From positions 6,297,501 through 6,361,500 of the forward strand of contig OU015550.1 of NCBI GenBank assembly GCA_907165065.1: a stretch of DNA of 64,000 bases, in the 5' to 3' direction. How positions within the stretch are numbered: position 1 is the stretch's first letter; each line of letters starts with the position of its first letter. Under the pieces are notes generated by a model, which made no database searches, had not been told where the DNA came from, and saw only the letters and a program-made list of their open reading frames with translations. The translations under genes and the position numbers were made by a program. Origin of the DNA: Caprimulgus europaeus (lineage: Eukaryota > Chordata > Aves > Caprimulgiformes > Caprimulgidae). Positions 1 to 15,971 of the stretch are shown here, in pieces.

Positions 1-695
1 TGGTGTTAGCTGTATTTGCTCATTTTTTCAGGGTTTGCTCTCTTTGTTTGTTACTTTGCCCTTTTTCACTGAAACACTGAGTATCCCCCACACAGGTAGT
101 GTGTGCCAGTACTGTAAAAACATTGTTAGGGATGTTCACTTACAGTTTTGCTTTTTGTTTGTTTTTTCCTTCCTAGAAAAACTCCAGTGAGGTCAGTGGG
201 GCTGCACATTGTGTGTAAAGGGAACCTTGGCTCCCACATTCATTAAAATGAAGGTGTTAATGCACAGATGGACCCTTGGCCTCCAGAGTCTGCCCTTAAA
301 TAGGGCACAGCTCAGAACACCTGAAGGTCTCTGTGACTCATAGGTGGGAATCTTCTAATGGTCTTAGTTATTTTTATATGTGCCTGATAACCACATCTGA
401 TACTGCACTAATGCAGAGAAGCAACTCTACCATCACCAAGCGAGCACACAGAGCTGGCAGTGGAGGCTGTAGAAGAGAAAGAAGAAGAAGAAAGTAAAAG
501 AGAAAAGAAAGTGAAAGATCAAGATACATTATTAACAAGAGAAAAGAAGGTGAAAGATCAAGATACATTATTAACATCAGCAAGGAAAGAAGAGAAAAAG
601 CAACTAGAGGGGATAAAAGGGCAGCACAAGCAAAGGACTTTGGCAAGGTTTTCTTTTTGTTCCTTCCTTTTTTAAATCTTGCTTTTCAGTGCAAA
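1..695. other. 5' flank of GUCA1B
   Basis: No coding exon is supported here. The stretch contains a purine-rich block with a 39-bp tandem duplication (500-577). A pyrimidine tract then runs to a CAG at 687-689, just before the GUCA1B start codon, and looks like a splice acceptor. A TTAAATAG string near 297 is only a weak TATA-like element. I see no TAATCC-type site in this flank. Confidence 0.5.
500..577 (+). repeat. 39-bp tandem duplication, two copies
   Basis: Copy one is 500-538 and copy two 539-577. They differ at one internal base (aaagtg against aggtg) and at the last bases. The unit is a multiple of three, so the surrounding 71-codon open frame (460-675) repeats a 13-residue Lys/Glu-rich block. 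I treat it as a minisatellite-like duplication upstream of GUCA1B, not as a gene. Confidence 0.85.
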
Positions 696-3600
696 ATGGG
701 ACAGCAGTTTGCCAATGCTGAAGGGGAGCAAGGGGAGATCGATGTTGCTGAATTGCAGGAATGGTATAAAAAGTTTGTGGTGGAATGTCCCAGCGGGACC
801 CTCTTCATGCACGAGTTCAAGCAGTTCTTCGGGGTCCAGGATAACCGTGAAGCAGCGGAGTACATCGAAAACATGTTCAGAGCTTTTGATAAGAACGGGG
901 TAAGTGCTGAGGGGCTTTTATTGTTTGTCTGGTAATCCACATCTCTTCCTTCTGTAGTTTGGAGGTGTTTTGGTGCAGTCCCCATCCTCTGACCATGCTT
1001 CGTGAGATGGGCAAAGGACCTGTGAGGGCAGGAGAAGGAGCACACGCTGCTCCGCTCTGGGCTGAGAGGGATTTATCCTCTTGTAAATCTGTACACAAAT
1101 TAAGGAGACAATGTCCCCTTAAGGGACTAAGGATGGTTTAAAGTTTGATTTTGATCCAGTGTTGTTGAAAGATCCTCAAATAGGCAAAGTTGCTACATGG
1201 AAAAGGAAAATATTTACATTATGCTAGAGGTGGAATGGTAATGCAGGAAACTCCTGCTCAGCCCGGCTGCACACGGGAGGAAGTGACTGTACACAGCATG
1301 AACAGTGGCTGTCACAAACTATTGATTGTTAGCTGCTCAGAAGTGAAGGAATGCTGAGCAATTCAGACATTCTGGTTTTGATTCCTTTGCTGTATTTGTC
1401 ATCAGACACCTGGCAAAAGTGGGTTTTCTGGTTTCGTAGCAGCTCATGCATACCCACGGGCTGGTGCAGAACACTGCCTCCTATTAGCCTCTGATATTTT
1501 AGGTCATCAAAAGCAATGTAATATGGTTGCCTTTCTCTTCTTGAAATGGGTAAGCAATGCTTGCCAAACTTATTTTTTTCTTTTCTGAAGCTCCTTATGA
1601 TATTCAAAGTGTGGGGTGGTTTGTTGCTGTATATCAGCACAAGAAAAGGGGAGACAAGTATGTCATCTCTCAGATAGACCAATTTCCCTTGAGCTTCCTT
1701 TGAGACCAGGGACAAAATCAAATGGAGGTGGTAACAAAAGTCAGTTTGTGAGAAAGGATTAAAAAAGCTCTGAAGGGTGTGGGCAGGTCAGACTTCCCTC
1801 AGAATCTGAAGCTGTCAAAACCCCGGTTCCTGCAAAAAAAGTGAAGATCCAGGTCCAGGTTCTTATGAAAGCTGTGCAGGAAGGGTTGCAGAGCAGAGAG
1901 TGTGCCTAAAAGGCAGAGTCCTGTTCCTTGTTTATAGGAGTTTTCCTAATAAGACTAAAAATCTGTTTTTAAGAGATGCTGGTTGTAGCATTTATTAACA
2001 ACACTAAAATAGACCTGAGTTCATGTGTTTCAATGTGCTTAAATATGCCCGTGGTGTATAGCTGAGCAGGACCTAACAATCCAAAGGATTATTACTGATA
2101 CTGTAAGGAAATAAAACCAAATCCTCAATTGTCTTTTTACACTTGCTGGCCTTCAAAGTCCAGTAGCAGCTGGTTTTGCTCGCTGTTAGGGCAGGGCACG
2201 CAGGGAGATGCGTAGCCCAGATCTTGCCGGGGTTTGCTAACTGGGTTGGGAGGGCTGTAAGGTGACGTGGGGCCCTGGCTCAGCCCTGGGGATGGTGTTG
2301 GTCTGTGTGAGGGATCGAGCTGGAGGCTGCTGAGGGAGCTCTGCAGCCCTTTGCTGTCTCTGAAGTTTTTAGGAGGATGAACACCTGATGTAAATCCTTT
2401 ATTGTGGGTGTTCTTGCTGCCTCTTTCTGAATAGTGATATTTACATGGGGGGTCTTCCTCAGCTGAATCAAGACCAAACAAGAAGGAAGGATGGAAGCAA
2501 GGGGTAGTGTTTGGGTGTTGGTCTCATTGGTGAAGCAGCTGAGGTTGCTGAGAGTGGCAATCCCTTCCCAAAGAGTCGGTGCCTCCTGCGCTGATCCTCA
2601 TCTGCCTCCTCCTCCCCCACATAACCTGTGTTGTTTTGGGGTGTTTAAAAGGCTCATTTCTGGAGCCCTGGCAGGTGCCCCCCCTTATTGCACTGTAGGA
2701 AAACTGCTTTGCTTCCCACTGTCACACTCCTCATCGACTCGCCCTTGGTGCAGAAGGGTGTGGCTGTGCTCACTGAGGGTTTTGAACTGACACAAGTCTT
2801 CTATGAAGTGGGAAATAAATAGCTGTCCTGTGGGTTATCTTTGGCAGTTTTTATCCAGGTTTTTTAAGCAGTTTTCAATCAACTATATCCAGTTAAGTGC
2901 CATTCAACTGCTTTTCTGTTTGTACAGGATAATACCATTGATTTTCTGGAATATGTGGCTGCCTTGAATCTTGTTCTGCGAGGAAAACTGGAACACAAGC
3001 TCAAGTGGACATTCAAAGTATATGACAAGGATGGGAATGGCTGCATAGATAAACCTGAGCTGCTGGAAATTGTTGAGGTAAGTAGGCATTGCCTAATCAC
3101 TTATTGAAGCAATCACAGTTCTTTGGCAATGTGAGGATGTATATGGGGTTTGTGATAATCAGGTTTCAAGGCAGCTGTGGGCAGTGATGAAGTGAAAATG
3201 CCTGACCTTGGTGAAAGGGTCACATGTGCTCAGTGGTTTGGAGACTGATGGGGTGGCTGAGGGTCAGTTAAACCCACTGCAGGCTGGAGCTGTCCAGGAA
3301 TGCAGCATCCAGGTGCTGTTGTGGAGTTCCTGTATCTCTGCTCTTCTCTTTCAACCTTTTACCCCAAGATACATTGCACTGGCCAGTGGAAGAGGGTTTC
3401 ACCCCATGCTCCTTACAGGAGCCAAGTTTCCTGCCTGAGTAGCTGGTAAGAACACACTGGGAGGCTCAAATCAGTACAGAAATCCCCTTTGTAATGATTC
3501 CTTTCGTGGTTTCTGTTATGTTCTGCACTGAGTTTTGGTCAGTGACTGTGTGAAGGTGTGTAGGAGGCATGTGGCTGAGCAGACAGACACAGGGTGCCTG

Positions 3601-5363
3601 GGTTTTACTGCTATATGTCTTTAGGTAGGTTTCTTGGTGATTCTGCTGGTCACCTCTCTACCACTGCTGCTGTTATCCTTGCACACCAGTACTTGTGAGG
3701 CTTAATCAATGGTTACCAAACATATTAGGACCTTGGGTGAAATGCAGTGTGAAGAAAACATCAGACACTGAATCTGTGGAAAGCAGGTGCTTTTGGCTGG
3801 GAAGTGACCAGCTTGTTACCTGTGCCACCAGCAGCGGGTGTGGGAGCATCTGGGAGCTTGTCTGGGGCAAGTTCAATTATAGTTTTAAGGTCAGCCAGGA
3901 ATTGGCCAGAGCTGTGTTAGGCCTTGTTAATCCCCTCTCTGGGAAGACTTCAGACAAAACCCTTCAGCCTAAGGAGTGAAGTTAATAATGAGCAGGTGGT
4001 TGTCATGGCAGGAATAGATAAAATCTGCCCCTTTCCAGTGACAAAGTGGAACAGAAATTATGGGTCAAAATATGTGCTAATACAGGTTTGATCTTGCAGC
4101 TTGGGCACAAGTTCCCTGGGACAGAGGGCTGGGTAAATCCAGCTGTGCCTGGCCTTAGATGTTAAGAAAAAAATCATACTCAAAAGTCAGATGATTTTCC
4201 TGTCTATGAAACTCACCTTGTCTTTGCAAAGGAACATTGAGGTCTGACCAATATGTGTAAGGAAAATAGGAGGGCAACAGCTTCAAAGAGCAAATGAAGT
4301 AATGCACAGTGTGTGTGAGCCTGAGGTCAGAGGCTTCATTAAATGTCTGGGGCTGCTGAGTGGCAGCTCTCTCTAGAAAGGTTAAAACAGCAACCTTTGA
4401 AAAAGCCCTTTGCACTGTTGGGAAGATAATGGAGTTCAGCACTGCTTTTCATTTCCCAGTCCTCCTAATCTGAGAACTTCTTTTCAGTCTATCTACAAGC
4501 TGAAGAAAGTGTGTCGGTCGGAGGTGGAGGAGAGGACTCCATTGCTCACACCAGAGGAGGTTGTGGACAGGATATTTCAGTTGGTGGATGAGAATGGGGA
4601 TGGTAAGTGATCGATGGCTCCGATTGCATTCATGTGTAATGATAATGAGAAGTTATCTGTGCTGGGCAGGGTAGCCTCAATTACATCTATCAATAAATCA
4701 CTTAGGACTATTATGTTACTTATATTAGACACATTGGGTTTGGTTCTGGTCTGTTTGTTAGAACTGAGAATAATTTGGTGCAGTAGGAGGAAATAATCTT
4801 ATTTGGTGTTATAGTGTAAAATGCACAAAGGTGACTAATCCATCTGGGTTTTGATGCCACCAGATCTCATCCTCTGAAAGCCCCCAGCAGCCAGGTCCCT
4901 GTCCTGGCACAAGTAGCCTGAGTAAAGACAGTGGCTCCAGTCAAACTGGAGTTTGCAGGATCAGACTTGCAACCTCCCAGGAGAGCTTGTGTGAGCCAGT
5001 GCAACACCCCCAGTTAGCCAAGGGGCTGGGGTGGGTGTGACTGCCCGGCCTCCCTGCCTGGTGGCTTGTCTGTCAGCTGGCTGGCCTGAGCTCCACGGGG
5101 AAATGAAGTATGGCTTTTGTCTTATTAGCATATTTTCTGAAACTTTGATGGCTTTTACTTCCCACTTTCCTCTTCTTGTGTCTTATCTGTCATGTTTTGT
5201 CTCCCCATCTTGTCTCCTCCTCATCTCCTACACAGGGCAGTTGTCTCTTGACGAGTTCATTGATGGGGCCAGGAAAGACAAGTGGGTGATGAAGATGTTG
5301 CAAATGGATGTAAACCCTGGGGGATGGATCTCTGAGCAGAGGAGAAAGAGTGCTTTGTTTTGA
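696..5363 (+). CDS. GUCA1B: GUCA1B, guanylate cyclase activator 1B (GCAP2)
   Basis: This is a neuronal calcium sensor of photoreceptors. In the dark its Ca2+ form inhibits retinal membrane guanylate cyclases, and when Ca2+ falls after light it activates them to restore cGMP. Coding exons are 696-899, 2928-3077, 4488-4602 and 5236-5363, with intron phases 0, 0 and 1. Together they give 198 residues; the human protein has about 200. The N-terminus MGQQF supplies Gly2 for myristoylation. EF1 is degenerate and carries the Cys-Pro of GCAPs (VECPSG). EF2 starts DKNGDNTID and is split by intron 1. EF3 is [12 protein letters not shown] and EF4 is DENGDGQLSLDE. The C-terminus SALF matches the family. 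GCAP2 rather than GCAP1 is indicated by [15 protein letters not shown] and by the QRRKSA tail. It faces GUCA1A tail to tail, as in mammals. A strong acceptor-like tract six bases before the ATG suggests an upstream noncoding exon. Confidence 0.97.
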
Positions 5364-7319
5364 GAGAATTCAGTTTGGATACAACTGACTACAACTGTGG
5401 CTTTCTTACTCCAGGGTGGTAGTGGCTTTCCTCTTTAACACAAAGTCAGCATCCAGATGAAAACTTCAGTGGTTTAAGAAGCCATGTCTCAATGTAAAAC
5501 CCATGTGCTGCATACTGCTGGTACCCAGGGACTATTTTTGGCCCATGAATAAGTCTTTCTGTGTACACAATACCGTGTTTGCCAGCTCTGGTTTTTGGTT
5601 ACACCCCAAGGAACAAACTTTTTGTGATTTCCTGCAGCAGATCCTGGGCAGGGTTTTGTTCTGATGACAGACAGGATGGGAAGTGAGAGATCTTGATGCA
5701 GTGGTAGCATCTCCAGTGCAGACTAGGTGTTTGCATCATTCATGCCTGCAGAGATACAAACATTGAACCTGAGGTGACAGCAGAAGAGGTGCTCTGGCAG
5801 GCTTTGTACATTCAGGATGTCTCTCTGCATATTTAGCAGATTATACTGCTACTCATGTAAAATTATTGCACACCAACATATCACTACCAAAAATGAGAAT
5901 TAGATTTAGGGGGTGGCCAAGACAGTACACAGTGAGGAAAACACAGTGTGTGGGCTGGGCAGGTGGACTGGTGACTCCCTACATCTCCCTCCCACTGGAG
6001 TCAGCTCCTTGTACCTGTCCAGAGGTTCCTGTGGGGCTGGAAAAATGCTGTTTCCAAACACTGGGCAGCAGCAGGTACCTCTTGTCAACAGCCACATTTA
6101 GAGGACAGATTTGCACAAGTGTGATTCTGCTCCTTTTGAGCCTGAATGGTCGCTCTAGAACAGCTTTTCCCACCTTGTGAAGACCGAGTGGGCTCAAGGA
6201 GCTGCAGGACTTTCACAGCACAAGGAGGAGTTTTGTGTAGGAGAAAAGAGGGAAGAGCAAAGTTTTGCTTGGCAGTGCCTCTGATGGGAGGATTCGTGCT
6301 GCTGTATCAGCAGGGCCACAGAATGGGACAAGTGAGGAAAAGTCTGAGTTACTGAAGTAGTGCAGTGGTTTTACACTGGACTTAATTAGCCACAGACTAG
6401 AGAGATAACATTTGCACAGGTTGTGGGCTGAGCTCTGCTACTCTGATGGCGAACTCATACACCTCCACGTGTATGTGGAGAGAGCTTGAGCTGAACCAGT
6501 TCTTGGTTCACTTTTATTGGAGTATTTGCAAGAAAAATTTCCCCAGGAAAATCACTTGACTTTGTTTTATTGTAACTTTCCCGTGTGATCAGTGGGCCAA
6601 GTCATACCTGTGGTGAAAAGATTTGCAATCCCTTTTTTGTGGCCTTTAATTATGACTGTAGCATCTTCGATTAGTTGCTTAGTTTGCTGGTTGGTTTGTG
6701 GTCTTGTCAATTTAACCAATGTTTAAGTTCAGGAGCATGAGGAAGTGTTTGGGATAAGACACAGTCAGTGCTGCAGTTCGAATCCATACACATTTCCAGG
6801 TCTAAACAGCCTTTCCAGAGTTCTCTGTAAATACACACAGCTCTGGTATGCTGACTTATCAGAGCAGATTAGACCTGTAGTTTGTGCTGCTGTAAGGCAG
6901 CTGTTTAAAGCTCATTAAAGTCAATAGTTTATCAGCCAAAGATCAGAAAGTAAAATCTTACTTCTGACTTGAGGGCCTGGAAGAAAAGATTCACTTTTAC
7001 TGATTTTTTTCAGCTTGTGGACAAATGTTTTCATGATTGGATACAAATCTCTAATTCCTGAATTTTCAGCATCTCAACCAAAAAAACCCCACACTTCTGC
7101 TTCTTGCACAATTTAAGTGGATGTTTACTTTTATAGTTGCGTACTGCAGGTTTACTTAAATGCTTTCAATGTTGTTTCTTTGTTCACCTGCTCAGATGGG
7201 GCAGGGAAGGAGCTGTCTGGTGTCCCCCACACCAGCAGTCCTCTGCCAGGGTGGTAGAGGGCATCCTAACACTGAGCACAGGTACTGCTGTTGGTAGAAA
7301 CTTTGTAATGCATGAATTT

Positions 7320-7325
7320 AATAAA
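7320..7325 (+). terminator. Candidate poly(A) signal for GUCA1B
   Basis: AATAAA is followed ten bases later by ATTAAA (7335-7340) and then a T/G-rich stretch, the usual layout of a cleavage site. It lies about 2 kb beyond the GUCA1B stop, so the 3' UTR would be long. Transcript data are lacking. Confidence 0.35.
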
Positions 7326-9052
7326 GAATTATTTATTAAAATTCTGTTTTGTAGTATTTATTTTCCACTTAGAATGAAGGTGAAGGCCCATGTAAGCACC
7401 TGAGTATCAGACCTTAAGACTGGCATAATGAATTTAAAGGAGGTGTTAAGTGCAAGTAGCCTGGGTAAGACAACCATGAGGCAGAGGTGGTGATGCTGCT
7501 GCAGGTGCAGAGTAGGAACAGAGTATCTCCTGTTTGACTTTGTGTAAGGACAGTGAAAAGCACGTGTATGATAAAGAAATCTGCATGGAATTTGAAGTAG
7601 GTGCTCACAATAAAGAGAGTTAAGAGTGCTGCAATGGGATAACTCTTGTTTTGACCCTGCCAGGAGTGGAACAGGAGCCTTGAAGAATTTAGGGCTCAGA
7701 GCTCTGGATGCAGCAGTGGGATGCAGGATGTCTCCACCTCCCCTGGCCTGGCAGACCGAGGTGTTGGTGGTGCACGTGGCAGGAAACACTCGAGTCAGTG
7801 CTGGCACAACCCAGGTTTAAAATTGTTCCTCTTACCAATTGTGTGATCTTTTGTCAAGAAATGGCAAGGTGCTTTAGTCTTAGTCCTGTTTTTAAATCCA
7901 TAGGTATAAACACTCTGATCTGCTCCCAAACTCAATTCAGCATTCCCATCAAGCTGTTGATGGCGGATATTTTGTGTAATCCATTTTTCCAGACTTACAG
8001 CCCAGTTAGAATTGGATTTGACTGATCGGATTTCTTTTTAGTCTAAATTGGGAAACAGGATGGCTTGGAAAAGGCAAATGCCATGTGATTTATTTTTTTT
8101 ATGAGCTTCTACAATCTGTTCTGATGTTTGAGGGAGCCGGTTCCCACGTGGGCTTTCTGAGCGGGATCCCTCTGCAGAGACACATCCAGTCCTGCCGTGC
8201 TCCCTCCAGCCTCTCTCCCCTGCACGCCCAAGAAGCCACAAGCAGCAGCCCTGACAAGCCCAAATTCTATTTATAAAGACAAAGTTATTCTAAAAGGGCT
8301 GTCTCAGAGCTGCTGGCTGGCCGAAGGCACCTTCCAAACCTCAGCGTCTCTCTCCAAAGGATGTTTTTTCAGCCTCTAAGAAAGCAAATTAAAAATAATT
8401 AAAAAATAATATGGTGACTCTCTTTGCCCTAAATCATGCATAATTAATTTATTTCAAAATAGTGGCGGCTGTTCAGGTGCCAGGCACAGGCTCACTGCTC
8501 GCTCTTGTGGCTGGATGAGCTAGCCCGGCAAAGGGTTCCTCTGGGGGGGCTTGTGGTTTGTGTGCCCGGCCAGCAGCACCAGAGCATGAACCAGGCTGTC
8601 AAGGGGCAGTTGGGGGGCTGCAGACGTGCATCCCACAGAGGCAGGAGGGATCTTCGGGGCTGCTACACAGACCCAGGCAGCGGGGAGGGAAGCAGGAGGT
8701 GCCTGGGAAGGTGGGTGGATAAAGCAGAGCTCTGGAGAAAGAGCTGTTGGATTAGGACTACCCAGGGGTGAGGCTTTGTGAAAGCAAGCTACACTTGCTC
8801 AATGCAGACGAGGTTCAGAAGAGCGAGCAGTGCCCAGGGGATGTGAGAACCCGGGAGCAGCCCCTTTTCTAGGCTGAGTCTGAAGAAAACAGACCTCTCC
8901 CTGCGCTCCTCCTGTTCTTGAGAAAACTACTTCAACAAAGCCAAAGCAGAGGTTTCTGTACTTCCTCGAGACAGTTAATCTGTCCTGCTGGAAGTAGAAT
9001 GAAAGACTGAAAGAGAGAAAAAGCACAACCTGGAATAATCTTGTAGAATACC

Positions 9053-9058
9053 TTTATT
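9053..9058 (-). terminator. Candidate poly(A) signal for GUCA1A
   Basis: The + strand TTTATT reads AATAAA on the minus strand, about 1.35 kb beyond the GUCA1A stop. It is the first canonical hexamer I noticed in a suitable position, and no upstream exon of another gene intervenes. Confidence 0.35.
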
Positions 9059-10408
9059 AGTTCACTATAAGATTGGAAGTACAAAAGCTTCCAGGTAAAA
9101 CACTGTCAAATGCAAAAGACACAGAGGAAAAATGGTCAGAAAGTTGCTGATGAATTGCAAACATCCCGTGCTAGATAACAAGTCATTCAGGTAGGCAAGA
9201 AATCCTTCCTGCTGTCCTGTACTGCCTCACCATGCCTGAAGCTCGCTTCCATCAGATGAGGAAACTCCTTTCCAGGAGCAGCCAAGGCACAGCCCTGGCT
9301 GGTGAGGGGACGGTGGGTGATGCGGGGACAAGTGGTGCCCTCGCAGCCTCCCTTCCCTTGTGCGTGTGCTGGGTCCTGGGTGCAGCCCCTGCTCGTGGCA
9401 CTGGCAGAGGAGGTCGCTGTCCCAGGCTGCTGTAATAAGGGGTGATTGGGTTTTATTCCACGAGGGATGGTCCCTGAGCCCACTGTACCCTGCAGGTGAT
9501 GGTACCCATGGAACCGATGCTGTGTCCCGCCTGTCTCCAGCAGCCCAGCCCTCCCCTCCCAGCCGTGTGCAGACCCTTCCCTGCTGTTGTAGTTAAAACC
9601 ACGCGATGCTTGAGGGTGCCACGGAGTGTGACTTGCAGGAGAGTTAAAGTTGTACAGGTGGTAAGACATGGAGGAATATTCCTACAAACATTCAAAACTC
9701 TCAGTGTGCTGCCACTGCAGCCCTTCCAGAGACTTCAAAGATAAACATGCCCTTAAAATTCAGATAATTGTTTAAAAAAGGCACCGTTCTATGTTTTTAA
9801 TGCTTTTCAACAAAGAAAAGCCACTGCACTCGCCACTCCACCACTCTCCTTTTTCTAGCTCATAAATATTCTTGTCACTAATTATCACTAACCATTGCAA
9901 ACATAACAATAACAAACCAAAGAACAAGTGACCAAAACCATTGATCTAGTGCTCTGGAAATACAGATGGAAAGAGAAGGTTCAGGTCTGCTCAGGTTTGG
10001 TACGTGTGTCCTTGGGGGACCCTCTCACCAGGGCCAAGTGACGTTGGCCATGGCCTCGATGTGAATTTTGGGGCTCTCTCAGTGTGTATCCCAGGGAGGT
10101 GAGGCTCTGCCCCTCTCTGCTCAGCAGCAATATCCCAAGGACCCGCTTCCAGCACCCCAACCTCACCGCAGCCTTTTGTCCCACTGGCTGGTGTGGCTGT
10201 GCCCGGCAGGGCCAGCGCAGTGTCCAGGGACATCTGCCAGGGGAGCGGCACCTTCAGAGCAGATCCTGGTTGCTGTCCCAGCAGGATGGTCTTATCGCTG
10301 GTCACACTGGTGCTGGGACAGCTCACCAGCTCCCACAGCCACAACACGTTTAGTTTTAATAATGCAATGGGGGAAACAGTAGAGATGAAGGGAAGGCGTC
10401 GCGGGAGG

Positions 10409-13865
<3,457 letters not shown>

Positions 13866-14032
13866 CTCCACACCAAGCGCTGGTCACTTTGCAGCCAAAA
13901 ATGGATGTTTGCTGAAATTTGAGGCTTGCTTTTAAATTCTCTTTCTTGCCTTTAAAGTCCAAATGTCCCCAGCACTACAGGGATCACAGTATTGGGAAAA
14001 GCCGAACTGCCTGTGCGTGCGCTGTCCCGATC

Positions 14033-14050
14033 TGGTGGTGGTGGTGGTGG
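14033..14050. repeat. (GGT)n microsatellite
   Basis: Six GGT units in a row in the 5' flank of GUCA1A. It is a simple repeat with no sign of a role. Confidence 0.8.
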
Positions 14051-14233
14051 ATGCAAGAGATGCTTCTGCCCAGGAAAATTCAGAAGCACAAACCCTCCTC
14101 GGACAAGAAGGTGACATTTAAGTACCCAGCAAATCCCTCCCTGGCCAATGAGGCTCAGGGGGTGATGAGCTCCTGCCAGGCATTAAGAGTTCAGGGTTAA
14201 AATAGAAAGGAGGTAAAATGGGAAAGTCTTGCC

Positions 14234-14299
14234 GATTACAGGCTCAGCAGGAGATTATGAGGGTGGAATTTGCTCTGCGATGGTGTAATCTCCTAATCC
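14234..14299 (-). promoter_or_regulatory. Candidate CRX/OTX-type enhancer upstream of GUCA1A
   Basis: Within 66 bases there are GATTA at 14234 and 14253, TAATC at 14286 and CTAATCC at 14293-14299. CTAATCC is the optimal CRX/OTX site. A TCAGCA half-site of the large-Maf type lies between them, near 14244. The cluster is 370-430 bases upstream of the GUCA1A start codon. CRX plus Maf-family control is known for many photoreceptor genes. That this cluster is used is inferred. Confidence 0.35.
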
Positions 14300-15957
14300 A
14301 CTTTATTTATGATTTTGTGTGGGGTCACGTGAGCAATGACTTTTGCACCAAACTCAGGGTAAGAAGAAAGAAAGAAAAACACTCAGAACTCTCTGTGCTG
14401 TTACTGTCTTTTTGATCTCTCTTAGTCTTACCCTGGCTGGAGGATTTCCAGGTGGGGCTCCCAGTTTGAGCTTGAAATGCAGGGAGAGGGAAGCACCATT
14501 TCAGCTCCCCTAAGAGGTGCTATATCAGGGTAGATTTGGTGTGCTGAGACAAACATAGAAACATAATTACTGTGAATAGTAAAGCTTTAAGTGCTTTAAA
14601 TACAGACACCAGATGCTGTGATGTCTTTTCCTGGGGAAGCTCCCTCTCCACCCAGCTGCTGGGTCCCCGTGTTCCGTCTCTCTGGTCCTTCCAGTTGAGT
14701 GTCTCCTCCCCAGACTCGCCCCACACGCGGCACGTCCCGGAGCGTGTCCTGCCCGCTGCTCCCAGAACTTGGCTGATGCCAGTGGAGTTGAGTGTGACAC
14801 TGATTTCCATTTATGATGAATTACCATGAAAAATTCTCCATGTCAATATGACTGAAACCAGTGCTGGTGTTACTGTGACGCACAGCGTTCAGGGAAGGAC
14901 GGGAAGTTAAAAAGGTATATCCTCAGGGAGCAGCGTGGGCCAGATCCTCCCCTGGTCATGAAACTGGTGGGACTACTGGAGCTCCAGCTGCAGACTCTGT
15001 CCTATAACACTGACTTTTTAATATCTGACAGCTTTAAGACAAAGAGCCCAACATTTATGTCTTGCAGAGCGTGGTATTGCGTCTGCTCTGGAGTAAATAA
15101 CTCTGCTAAAGCAGGTGGCATTACACAGCATAAAACAGTTATGAAAAAGAATTAATGAAGGTTAATTGGATGTGCTAATCCTGCACTCACCAGCAGCAGC
15201 AGGCACAGGGCCCCACTGCACACACACCTGTGAGGAAGACGAAGCTTCAGTGGGTGCCCTGGGCTCTGACCCACCTGCCAAGGGGACATGGCTGGGATAG
15301 CCCCTCCTGAAGCACAGAGAGGGGTTGGAAAAGTGAGAAATTCATCAACAACAGAAAGGCTGCATGTTTCAGGTGGATACAGGCTCACCAACTGTTTCAA
15401 GAATAATTTGCTAATGGTGCATCCAGTTCCCCAGAACAGGCAGTGGAAAAGCTGAACTGGTTTGCTCCCCTTGCTGGAGAAGAGCTGCAGGGACGTGCCG
15501 GCTGAGTTTCACCTCCAGTGGCTATCTCATTCCTGAGTGCCACAAATGGAACTGCTTTTCCATTCACTAGGAACAATACTTTGCCTGTGTCTAGGAAAGC
15601 CTAGGGAAGAAGGTGTCCTTTCAAAGTAGGAGCAGAATTTAGGCTCAGCTGAGGAAGCTGCAGAAGCTTTTGCAGCTTGTGCTAAGGCCAGGCTTGTGCA
15701 GATGAGCCTTGCTGGGTGCCCATTCCTGCAGTGCCAGCTGCTGCCAACACCCAGTGCCTCTGTGTAAGCAGCTGGCAGTAAGTGACAGCACAAGAGGGAT
15801 GGGGTTTTTAAAGCAAAATCCACACTGCATGTTTTTCTGGGGAGCAGTGACACAGCCTCACCACCCATTCCTCAGCTCACGTGTGTGCTGCTGGCCAGAA
15901 CTCAGACACACGATGGGAAGCTGAGGTCACCCCAGTCACTGCTCTCATTGCTTGGAC

Positions 15958-15963
15958 TTTATT
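15958..15963 (-). terminator. Poly(A) signal just after the CIMIP3-like stop codon
   Basis: The minus strand reads AATAAA only nine bases after the TAG at 15974-15972. The 3' untranslated region would therefore be only a few tens of bases. This supports the reading of the upstream open frame as a real terminal exon. Confidence 0.6.
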
Positions 15964-15971
15964 GCTCTCGA

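Larger units (their letters stand above)
5364..10408. other. Intergenic and 3' UTR region between convergent GUCA1B and GUCA1A
   Basis: Both genes point into this stretch, so much of it is probably 3' untranslated sequence. Open frames are short or unlike known proteins. An AT-rich segment lies at about 8380-8460. I see no RNA gene or recognisable mobile element. Confidence 0.5.
13866..15971. other. GUCA1A upstream region
   Basis: No exon is supported between the GUCA1A start and the CIMIP3-like stop. A (GGT)n run lies at 14033-14050. The stretch 14234-14299 contains four TAATC/GATTA motifs and is described separately as a candidate photoreceptor regulatory element. The rest shows nothing I can name. 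Confidence 0.5.

Noticed and set aside
3570..3650. Possible MIR-like fragment in GUCA1B intron 2
   Set aside because: Only a GCCTGGGTTTTACTGC string resembles MIR; too short to support.
9187..9669. 160-codon minus strand frame downstream of GUCA1A
   Set aside because: Lies in the probable GUCA1A 3' UTR and has no recognisable feature.
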